64,000 bases of DNA from Rhabdornis inornatus (taxonomy: Eukaryota; Chordata; Aves; Passeriformes; Rhabdornithidae): NCBI GenBank assembly GCA_013397075.1, contig VWZS01002022.1, positions 186,001 to 250,000 of the forward strand, given 5' to 3'. This document shows, one piece after another, positions 20,683 through 28,448 of the stretch; the stretch's first letter is position 1; each line of letters starts with the position of its first letter. The position numbers and the translations under genes were made by a program. Below the pieces are notes generated by a model. That model saw only the letters and a program-made list of their open reading frames with translations, was not told where the DNA came from and searched no databases.

Positions 20683-23220
20683 CTGCAGGAGTACCAGAAG
20701 ACAAAATGACTGATAGCTTAGGCAAACAAAGAGTTACAGAAAGGAATAAAATAATTGTCACTGGTAATGGGAAAAGGGCTGTACATACATGCTGTGTTAG
20801 GCAGCTGCACTGAGCTCAGGTAGGAAATGTCTTTGTTCAGGAGTGCACAGAATAGAACAGCTTTTAAGCTCTGTCAGTGAAGGATTTGCAATTTCATAAA
20901 AACTGAAACTTCAGAACAGATTGAAGGGAAATGTCCTTGTCTTTTAGTAAACCTCTGCAGCAGTTTTTATTAGTTATCACAGCTACTTAAATGCTGCACT
21001 TTGATGATTCTTGCATGGCCCAGCTTAGGTAGTACAAGAACAAACCTACGGCATTTCAATCATTCCTGTACAGAGGATTTTAAGCTTAAGAAGGGCAAGC
21101 TCAAGGAATTTGTATCCAGTATCCTGAAGCCAAGAGAATCACAATCAGGCAGCCTTGGTTTTATCTCCTTCTGGGAGATGTTAGAATAACGTTTTTTAAT
21201 GTAATAGAACTTGTTCCTGGAAAAATTTATCTTACACAAACACCATTACAAAAGCTTCTTTGGGTTTAGAAACTCCTGTTGTTCGTCAACCTTAGCTAAT
21301 AGATAAGAGACTAGCGGAGAACACACATCATGACACAAAGGACAATCCCAAGCAGCAGAGATATTTCAGCTCTCTGATTGAGAATTTAATAAGGAATGAG
21401 AGGTCCTAAAACCTGGTATTTTACACAGTGTGCCATGAGGCCTAAAAAGCTACCAAAGGCCAAAAATTTCAGGTAAAAAAAAATATGAGGACTGAATTGT
21501 GTCAGGTATCTTGCCTTTATGGACAATTGTGACCTGATGGAGGAGGCAGCAGAGGGAGGTCTGAATGGAGGTATTTACAGCAGCATGAAGTAGACTGGCA
21601 AGAGAGTGACAGGGAAGCCCAAACAGGTCACCCATGAAGCCACATTCCAACCACAGTAAAAATAAAATACAAAGAAGCTCTGCAAAGGCTGATTTGATCC
21701 ACAAGCCATTGGTAGTTGTAAGCTGTGAGACCAAGGATCATTGCAGGCAGAGTAGCAGAGAAGCAGAAATGCAGTTTGGGAGGCAGACCTACTTACCTGC
21801 ATAGAGGATCCTGCTACCAGCATGGAGTCTGATTCTGCCAGACGTTGGTGTACAAAACGGACTTTTTCCTGGCTCACTGTATCTCCAAAGAAGGTCACAT
21901 CAGGCTTCAGAATTCCACCACATTTCCGGCAGGCTGGGACTTGGAAATTGCGCACCTGCTCGTCTGTCAGGAAGACATCTCCATCCGGAGCCACATCAAG
22001 TGCCTCAGCTTTCCAAGCGGGATTCAGAGCTTCAAAGTGCTCCTGGAGCTCAGAACGCAAGATTTGGTCTCCACAGGCCAAGCAGAAAACCCTGAAATTC
22101 AGAGTAAAGTCTTAATGGAGAGTTTAATGTCAGCTGAAGATCTGGAGACTCTAACTTGTTCCTTAGGAGCCTCTCATGATTTTCCACATTTATTTACCAA
22201 ATGTTACAGGTCAAAGATATGTCTTTCTACTCTGTTGCTTTGTAGGAATGCTCTAGAGGAAGTGCTTTCAACTTTGCCACACATCCTCTCTCCCAGTTCA
22301 GGCTGTGCTTTTTCATCTAGAAATTTTGGGTGATCCCAGCCAGGCCGTGATAGTCCTTCTCCAGTCCATGCATCCCGTGCAATTCTGGCTCTATCCACTC
22401 TGCTTAAGGTGGATAATACTTGTATCCTCATGATCCCCTTGTTCTCTTTACTAAGAGGACATTTGCTGTACCAAGGAAGGAGAAAGTGGATGCAGGTTTC
22501 AAGGGAAGTGATCCAATTAATAGTCAAAAAAAAGGGAATGGTTGTCATGTTTCTTAAAAACTGTGGACAGCACTGGGTTGTGATCTTTTTCTCCACCCCA
22601 GCCCAATACCACCTTTGTGCCTGTCATCTCCAGGAATGCAGCATGGACATTTTCCCTCCTGTCTCAGCAGCTGACACTGCAGCTGCCTGTCAGACAACCC
22701 CCCTGTGGCAGCAGCTGTACCTGTGCGTGCAGCCGTGCAGCTCCGTCATGCGCTGGCTCCCAGCTTTGGTGTGAAGGGCATCCACGTTCTGGGTCACCAG
22801 CCAGTGCAGCTTGCCCAGCTTCTCCCAGTCTCTCAGTACCAGGTGTGCCTTGTTTGGCTGGTGGGTGGAGAACTGGGGCCAGCCCACGAAGTTCCTTGCC
22901 CAGTAGCGCTGGCGGGCGCTGGCGCTGCGGACGAACTCGGCGTGCTGGACGGGCCGCCTGTCTGTCCTGGCATAGAGCCCAACGCCCTCAGAGCGGTAAT
23001 CGGGGATCCCTGACTCCGTGGAGATTCCAGCCCCAGTCATTACAAACAGCCTCTTGGAATTAGAAACAAAGTGCTGCAGCTCCTCCACTTCCACGGGATC
23101 TGGGGGAAGACAGGCTGGCACGAAAGTCAGGTTTGGAGAGGCTCTGGATACAGAATGGGATCTGAAATGATGCAGTCTGACAGGTCTGAAAACTCCAGAG
23201 CACTTCCTGGCAGAGAACAT
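20530..23220 (-). CDS. SIRT4: SIRT4 mitochondrial sirtuin, complete coding sequence
   Basis: Three exons on the minus strand (23220-22721, 22091-21797, 20682-20530) give 315 aa; human is 314. SIRT4 is a mitochondrial NAD-dependent sirtuin with ADP-ribosyltransferase, lipoamidase and deacylase activities on metabolic enzymes. The arginine-rich N-terminus (MFSARKCSGVFRPVRLHHF) fits a mitochondrial presequence. Visible motifs in order are GAGISTESGIPDYRS (NAD binding), YARTDRRP, RQRYWARNFVGWPQF, TQNVDALHTKAGS, TELHG (catalytic His), two zinc Cys pairs (CLACG and CRKCGG), LKPDVTFFGD, GSSMQVYSGYRF, LNIGPTR and LNSRCGELLPL near the C-terminus. The start is the first in-frame ATG after a 5'UTR acceptor and gives the family length. 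All key residues are intact. Confidence 0.97.
20683..21796 (-). other. SIRT4: SIRT4 intron between coding exons 2 and 3
   Basis: 1.1 kb intron with no recognisable gene or repeat. Confidence 0.7.
21797..22091 (-). CDS. SIRT4: SIRT4 second coding exon: zinc-binding domain
   Basis: Minus-strand acceptor AATTTCAG before 22091 and donor GTAAGT at 21796-21791. The exon is 295 nt; after completing the split Arg it encodes VFCLACG..., both CxxC pairs, DGDVFLTDEQVRNFQVP and ends ...GSSMQ in phase 0. Confidence 0.95.
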
Positions 23221-23226
23221 GTTCAG
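22721..23226 (-). CDS. SIRT4: SIRT4 first coding exon: presequence, NAD-binding core, catalytic His
   Basis: On the minus strand the acceptor TTGCCTTTTAG sits just upstream of 23226, then six UTR bases, then ATG at 23220-23218. The exon ends at 22721 before donor GTACAG, splitting the arginine codon after GCTH. Contains the presequence through TELHGCTH. Confidence 0.95.
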
Positions 23227-25410
23227 CTAAAAGGCAAGAACAGAACACATTGCAGGTAAAAGAAAGCAAAAAGCGTGTCCTTAATGCCATTTGCTTGCAA
23301 TTCTCTGGAAAATTATGCTGTAAAGTATTCTTTGCTCTCTTTTTAGTAAAGAAACAAATTATTTTGGAAACACTAACTAAAGCCCACCATCCAACGACAG
23401 AATGTTCTTTCGGAACAGGGGAACACTGAGCACAAAGTTAACAGCCCTGACTTGCAGGGTTCCTGCTGTTCTACGCTGGTGTGAAGGGTGGCTGCCTCAG
23501 AGGACTTGTAAAGAGCCCAGAAAGACCAGTGCATGCAAAATCTCCCAGGTATGTGCAGATAGGCCAAGCACCTCATCCCAGAGGCACTGGCTGGTTCCTC
23601 CCCAGAAGAGACCCTTGTTCTGCATTTTTAACATTCTGCTGCTCCAAATCAGTCTTTTATATTTACCCCATCGTTTACACATGTTGTAGGAAGGGAGAGA
23701 AAAACAACCTTGAAATGTTGTTTTTTTCCTGGCAAAGGCCTTGACTGGAATTACTCCTGTTTGGTGTGTTTTGGTTGTTTTTTTATTTTTTATTTATTTT
23801 TTTTTTAACAAAGGCTTGGTACAGAACAGGCCTTGAAATGGGACTGAAGATGATTAGGGCATTGTCTAAATGCCTCTGGCACCTCCTCTTTTGTGGGTCC
23901 CACCTCTCCAGAATCAGCGGGGAGCTGGAGGGGTACTGCTTTGCTTCTCCAGCAGACACAGGGGCTTTCTGAGAGAGGAGGTGTCATCCAAAATGTGTGG
24001 GGCAGAAAGAACTGCCTGGCAGGCAGGAATGGGAGGGACACTCTGCTTTAAGGGAGGAGTTCCACACCCTGCTGAGGACAGGCAGGATGGCTTTGCTGAT
24101 TAAGTAGCCTGGAATTGTGTGCAAGACCTGTTGAGACATGAGTGGATGGGTTTGGACTTTGATTTTGTTTGGGCTTTCCAGCAGTCTGCAGTTCTCTCTC
24201 CATTTCACTGTTTTAAAACTATTTTTTCTGGCCTCTCTATGGTTTTGCAAACAATGCACAAAAAGCTTTGAAAGCAACAGTCCTGAGAATTCTGTCTGGT
24301 ATTTCTGCCTCTTTAAATCTCCCTATGAAGAGGGGCTTGTACAAGATGTGGAAGATGGAGGAAGAACTCTATTTACTGCTAAAAGGGGACGAGCTCCTGA
24401 ACAGCTAAACTTCAGATGTATTTAAATATTGCTCCATTTACTGTAAGACCTAGTACTGGCAGGCAACTGAGGGCTTAGATCCATCTGAAGTTTAGGTGTT
24501 CAGCTCCAAGCATTGCGATACTAAATTGATACTAGCGGCAAAGGGTAGATTTGGCTCAGTTAGTCTTCAGTTCTCAAGGCTTTTTGTCATCATCAGTTGA
24601 AATGCGGGGAAGATCAGACAGACTCCATAGTCTGAATTGCTTTTTGTATCTAAGCAGTGACTCAGTTTGCAACGATTTTTGCTTTGTTTTGCTGTTTAGC
24701 AGGAGTCGTGTTAGGCACTCCCTCTGAAGAGGTTTAATTTCCCATATGAATTAATTAGAAGGGACAAAGTCTCCCAATAAACTAATTTGCTTTGAGAGTA
24801 GCTTGTGTCATGATGCTCCCCAAAGGCTGTTAAGCTAGTTTGATGGTAGTTAAATTGCTTTAACCGATGGAAACTCTTCATTCCTTCCTCTTATCATCAA
24901 AAGATCTCTCAAAAGAAAATGTTCAGAAGCAAAATGAAATAAAAATGTAATAGGGATTGGCCCACAAGAGAGAGAAAGCAAAAATTACAGATCCATTTGA
25001 AAGCTGCTGTGAACCAGGTAAGGACTATGGAAGAGAAAAGTTAAAGGATGGAATATTTCTTGTCAAATACAAAGCTGCTTTTAAAATGAAAGTGCCCAGA
25101 TTTAAAAAAAAAACCAAACAAACAAAACACATAGCAAGTGAAACTCTTTAAACCTACGGAGATCTGAGGCTAGAGTTTGTTGTCAGCACACACCCAAGAC
25201 GCTCCACAGGAAAAGATCAGGCAAGGTTAAGGTGAAAGATAAACAGGATCCTACAAACGGCTACAGGCCAGAAATCCAAAGGGACTCCGCATCATAGGGA
25301 CTGCCACGTCTGTCTAGTGCTGTGACAATGGCGGGGGCGGGGTGACACCGAACCGAACCGAACCTGTCTGATTTAACACGAGCGATAGGACAATAACTCC
25401 GAACACTCAC
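23227..25410 (-). other. SIRT4: SIRT4 5'UTR intron
   Basis: Minus-strand intron between the inferred non-coding first exon (donor GTGAGT at 25410-25405) and the 5'UTR acceptor at 23228-23227. It contains a T-rich tract at 23774-23812 on the plus strand and no recognised gene. Confidence 0.6.
25350..25368. repeat. Short ACCGA tandem repeat
   Basis: ACCGA is repeated three to four times near the SIRT4 promoter on the plus strand. Confidence 0.8.
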
Positions 25411-25480
25411 CTCTCATGGTGCTGCCGGAACGCGCCGGCCGCGGAAGGACAGGGCCGGCCTGCCGGATGGGGAGCCCTCT
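25411..25480 (-). other. SIRT4: SIRT4 non-coding first exon (5'UTR), upstream end approximate
   Basis: On the minus strand a GC-rich stretch with CGCGGCCGGCGCG runs into CACCATGAGAG followed by the donor GTGAGT, and the only good acceptor before the SIRT4 ATG is at 23227. Human SIRT4 also has a non-coding first exon. The exon contains an ATG (25417-25415) that opens an upstream ORF out of frame with SIRT4. The transcription start is not visible; the upper boundary is an estimate. Confidence 0.6.
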
Positions 25481-25540
25481 GGGAAATGTAGTTTACGGGG
25501 AAAAAAAAACACCCAAGCACAAAGACTACAACTCCCATGC
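25479..25540. promoter_or_regulatory. SIRT4 promoter: two inverted ACTACA(N)TCCC motifs (ZNF143/Staf type)
   Basis: On the minus strand 25492... reads ACTACATTTCCCAG (plus coordinates 25479-25494), and on the plus strand ACTACAACTCCCATGC lies at 25525-25540. Both match the ACTACAAnTCCC element bound by ZNF143 (also called SBS), typical of CpG-island and snRNA promoters. They face each other within 62 bp at the SIRT4 5' end. Function is inferred from the motif only. Confidence 0.6.
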
Positions 25541-26460
25541 GTCAAAGGGAGCAGAGGGGGAGCGAAAGGTGTTCCCAACACCTCCAACACCTGCGATCAA
25601 TGCAAAACGCTGAGAGCTTCATAGCAGCCCTCAAGGAAACGTGTAAGGTTAAAATCCGAATTCATTTGATACAAATGCATGTGACAGCTTTGATAAAATG
25701 TATTGTAGGTGCTTGTCCTTATAAAATATGCATTTTCTTTTAACTGTTTCAGGCTTAAAATGTGGCTACATAAATACTGGAAGAAAAATCCACTGAGGGC
25801 TGTTAAAGACATCTAGCTTGGGAATTAGAGCAATGCAAACCTGTCTGCTGCCGACTCTGTGCGCTCTGGCAGGAACCCATCATGCCTCTCTGCTTGGTGC
25901 AGGTTTTTCTTCAAATGACAAATTTGCTCTGAGGAACAAATAATGAGGAAGGCCAGCCTGCTGCATGGTAGCAGCCTGGTGCACTGGATGTCCAGCAGTC
26001 TTACTGCTTTTCGAATGCATTCACCAAAGAGCTCTTACTAAACAGTTCAAAACATTGCAGAAAGTTTTAATCTTTTTTTTTTCTTCTTTTTTTTTTTCCT
26101 CTTACAGTTATTTCAAAGGCCAAGTGACAGTGTAGCAGTGTGTAATTTTGTGATCACAAGGAAGAAGCGCATCCTGCTCGCTCGGTGTGCAGTGCCACCC
26201 TGCCTGTCCCTCTGCCCCTGGGCTTAGGTGTGGAGTGCAAGCATCTTCTTGGCAGCGTCGTGAGTCTAAACGACTTTCAGCTATTTATACTTCAGGAGTT
26301 TAAACGTGTTTTAAACTGTTGGGTGATGACTTTGCTTAAGTGGTACCCGGCAGACGCCGTTTCTCCCTGGTGCTCCTCGAGAGTGTCTCCCCCCTCTCCG
26401 TGCGTTCCCTCCCCGGATGGAAAAAGGCGATTTTTGGCTAGTGCCCCCGTCTCGAGCAGA
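25541..26460. other. Spacer between SIRT4 promoter and upstream U4 gene
   Basis: About 0.9 kb, A/T-rich on the left with a T-rich tract at 26072-26100, becoming CpG-rich from about 26350 towards the U4 gene. No gene recognised. Confidence 0.5.
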
Positions 26461-26472
26461 GCCTTCCCGGCC

Positions 26473-26510
26473 GCTCATTACCATAGTGCCCTCCCGGCAG
26501 CCTCCGCGGG
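26473..26510 (+). promoter_or_regulatory. Upstream U4 gene: degenerate distal element
   Basis: This stretch is about 220 bp before the first U4 gene and lines up with the distal element of the second copy (27224-27261), sharing CCCTCCC.GCAGCCT.CGCGG. Where the second copy has an octamer-like CTTTGCAT, this copy reads TTACCATA, so the octamer is lost; the CRE of the second copy also has no counterpart. Confidence 0.45.
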
Positions 26511-26640
26511 TCCCGGTGGTGCCAGCGACCCCCGCTCCATCCCTCCGCCGCCTCCCGGTCCGTCCCCGGGGGCCGCAGCGCGGTGCGGACAGCGGGCGGG
26601 GACGGTGCGCGGGGGGCAGGGGGACCGGCCCCACCCGCTC

Positions 26641-26694
26641 TGAGCTCGGCGGGGGCGCGGCGGGTCTGGCACCGGGAGGGTGGGAAGAGAGGTC
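26641..26694 (+). promoter_or_regulatory. Proximal promoter of upstream U4 gene
   Basis: The 54 bp before the U4 start (TGAGCTCGGCGG... ending AAGAGAGGTC) are identical to the 54 bp before the second U4 gene. The proximal sequence element (PSE), which recruits SNAPc about 55 bp upstream, should fall at or around its left edge. No TATA box is present, as expected for a pol II snRNA gene. Confidence 0.65.
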
Positions 26695-26839
26695 AGCTTT
26701 GCGCAGTGGCAGTATCGTAGCCAATGAGGTTAATCCGAGGCGCGATTATTGCTAATTGAAAACTTTTCCCAATACCCCGCCATGACGACTTGAAATATAG
26801 TCGGCATTGGCAATTTTTGAGCGCCTCTACGGAGGCGGG
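26695..26839 (+). ncRNA. U4 small nuclear RNA, upstream variant copy (U4X-like, position of RNU4-1)
   Basis: The first 126 nt start AGCTTTGCGCAGTGGCAG and match U4 snRNA: 5' stem-loop with the kink-turn (CCAATGAGG/CCGAGG), the U6-pairing segments, the central stem and the Sm site AATTTTTGA. U4 pairs with U6 and, in the tri-snRNP, keeps U6 inactive until the spliceosome is activated. The 3' terminal stem differs from the second copy: GCGCCTC-TACG-GAGGCGG instead of CAGTCTC-TACG-GAGACTG. Two base pairs are changed on both sides (T-A to C-G and A-T to C-G) so pairing is kept; only the outermost pair is lost. Position and variation match the chicken U4X gene as I recall it. Functional status is inferred from the preserved pairing. 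Confidence 0.9.
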
Positions 26840-26845
26840 TTTTGC

Positions 26846-26859
26846 GTGGTCAAAAGATA
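26846..26859 (+). terminator. 3' box of upstream U4 gene
   Basis: GTGGTCAAAAGATA, seven bases after the RNA end, resembles the snRNA 3'-end formation element (GTTTn AAArnnAGA). The match is moderate. Confidence 0.5.
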
Positions 26860-27210
26860 AGCTTGAAGAAAAAGGAGCAGTTGTGTGAGGAGTTCGTTCT
26901 GACAATGGGCTTTGGTTTAGAGTCTGGGTTTCTCCACTTGTGATTTCGCTGTTGCGTTCCTCCTTCAGCAGGTCTGAAAGAAAAAGACAGGAACAGGAGT
27001 CTATTTAAAAGCACGCTCGGTTTATTAAAGCCTGTCTTTTGCTGGAGCAGGTGGTGGGGATGCTCGGGAAGGACTCGTGCTGGGATGGGGCTCACCGGCG
27101 CTGTGGCCACCCGGGGCTGGCAGGGGCTCTCGGCCAGGGGGTGCCCAGGCTCGGTACGGCGGGGATGCGCGGGGGCGGGGGGACCCCGCTCGGTCCGCGC
27201 GGGGCTGTCC
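26860..27210. other. Spacer between the two U4 genes
   Basis: A/T-rich at first, then CpG-rich from about 27060. No gene is recognised; it carries the second copy's upstream region. Confidence 0.6.
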
Positions 27211-27214
27211 GCGG

Positions 27215-27261
27215 TGACGTCACGCTCACTTTGCATATTCCCTCCCAGCAGCCTTCGCGGC
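27215..27261 (+). promoter_or_regulatory. Distal enhancer of downstream U4 gene: CRE, octamer and SPH-like sites
   Basis: TGACGTCA (27215-27222, a perfect CRE), CTTTGCAT (27229-27236, 7 of 8 of the octamer ATTTGCAT) and CCCTCCCAGCAGCC (from 27240, similar to the SPH/Staf site) lie about 190-230 bp before the U4 start. This is the position and composition of vertebrate snRNA distal sequence elements, bound by Oct-1, ZNF143 and CREB-family factors. Confidence 0.7.
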
Positions 27262-27392
27262 TGTACCGAGGGCCCAGAACGGAGGGCGGAACGGGGCGCC
27301 CCGGTCCCGGCAGGGCGGAGGGGCCGTGGGCTGGGCGGGGGCTACTGCTGGGAGGGGTGCAGGCAGGAGCGGGCGGGCGGAGGGACTCGCCC

Positions 27393-27446
27393 TGAGCTCG
27401 GCGGGGGCGCGGCGGGTCTGGCACCGGGAGGGTGGGAAGAGAGGTC
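27393..27446 (+). promoter_or_regulatory. Proximal promoter of downstream U4 gene
   Basis: Identical over 54 bp to the block before the upstream copy; contains or abuts the PSE position. No TATA box. Confidence 0.65.
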
Positions 27447-27591
27447 AGCTTTGCGCAGTGGCAGTATCGTAGCCAATGAGGTTAATCCGAGGCGCGATTA
27501 TTGCTAATTGAAAACTTTTCCCAATACCCCGCCATGACGACTTGAAATATAGTCGGCATTGGCAATTTTTGACAGTCTCTACGGAGACTGA
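27447..27591 (+). ncRNA. U4 small nuclear RNA, downstream canonical copy (U4B-like, position of RNU4-2)
   Basis: 145 nt beginning AGCTTTGCGCAGTGGCAG and ending GAGACTGA. All U4 parts are present: U6-pairing stem II and stem I regions, 5' stem-loop with kink-turn, Sm site AATTTTTGA and the usual 3' stem CAGTCTC-TACG-GAGACTG. Compared with human U4 as I know it, the 5' loop reads GGTTAATCC rather than GGTTTATCC in both copies. It has a full distal element, a proximal promoter and a 3' box, so it is the copy most likely to be the main U4 gene. In human, the corresponding RNU4-2 is the dominant U4 gene and the ReNU syndrome locus. Confidence 0.94.
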
Positions 27592-27599
27592 AAATTCCA

Positions 27600-27613
27600 G
27601 TGAAAAAAACAGA
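27600..27613 (+). terminator. 3' box of downstream U4 gene
   Basis: GTGAAAAAAACAGA, nine bases after the RNA end, fits the snRNA 3' box consensus (GTTTn0-3 AAArnnAGA) well. Confidence 0.65.
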
Positions 27614-28080
27614 GGTAAACTGGTAGGGTTGCTGGACTTTTCCCCGTAGTTCTCTGGCGCCTTTCTGCCCTGAGGTTGGAGAGGTTTATTATGGGAGGTA
27701 ATACGGCTTTTGTTCCTTCAGTGCTGCTGGCGTTTGCTGCCGCCGAAAACACGGTTTAGTAAAATGAGGGCGCTCTTACCTAATAAAAAGCTCGTCACTT
27801 TTTACCGCGAAGTTGCTGAAAAAGGAATCGGTCAGTGAAAATGGAAGTGGAGGGGCTTAGGCGCTGGAGAAAGGTTTCTGGAGTAGCTGTTGTTGAGCAG
27901 GATCCTTAGGAAAGCTCAGCCTCTCAACAGGCAGGGAGGAATCTGGAGCGACTGAAAGTCTGAATCGGGCTTCCCTTGCTGCAGAAATCCTCTAAAACCT
28001 ATTAGGGAACACTTAGTGTAAAGTACTGTAAACTCCATTTTGTGTGCATTTCTTTATTGACATTGCTTGTGTAGCCATGG
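27614..28080. other. Spacer between downstream U4 gene and solo LTR
   Basis: About 0.5 kb with no recognisable gene, RNA or repeat. Confidence 0.5.
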
Positions 28081-28082
28081 AA

Positions 28083-28440
28083 TGGGGTGTTAACCCCTTA
28101 GGTGCGGCGGAAATAAGATGCACAGCTACATGGTCATCTCTCATGACAGGAAAGAGACAAGTTTATTCAGAAACACACTGGTTTTTATAACATGACTCGC
28201 AACTCCAAGAGCAGAAAAAGATGATTGGTTCAGAGAGAAGACACCTCGTTCCCAGGGCCTGGTCACACACACAACAGGTGTTCTATCTTTTTATTAAATC
28301 CTCTCTATTTTGACCAAGTTATCATCCTGGGAGAGATTTTCCCTGGCCTTCAGCTGGACCAGCTTATCAGCCTGGGAACAGAGCTCAGAAGCTCCGGCCT
28401 GGAATATTTTTCAGGCTGTAATTTCTTACTTTCTCAATAT
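28083..28440 (-). mobile_element. Solo LTR of an endogenous retrovirus, minus orientation, boundaries approximate
   Basis: Read on the minus strand, the segment has the order of a retroviral LTR: an inverted CCAAT box (plus ATTGG 28224-28228), a TATA box TATAAAAA (plus 28182-28188), then about 15-20 bp further AATAAA (plus 28162-28167) and a U5-like tail. The right-hand end near the TG/CA termini is not clear: TGTTAACCCC starts at 28088 on the plus strand. A 9-bp direct repeat TGTGTAGCC (28068-28076 and 28440-28448) flanks the segment and might be a target duplication, but it is longer than usual. No internal retroviral genes are present. Confidence 0.6.
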
Positions 28441-28448
28441 GTGTAGCC

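Noticed and set aside
22617..23063. 148-codon plus-strand open frame opposite SIRT4
   Set aside because: It is a shadow of the GC-rich SIRT4 first coding exon, which is clearly the real gene.
26941..26984. TGATTTC...TCTGA spacing like a C/D snoRNA
   Set aside because: Too short between boxes and no terminal stem; chance match.
26417..27507. Open frames running through both U4 genes
   Set aside because: The two copies give the same C-terminal peptide only because the U4 promoters and RNAs are duplicated.
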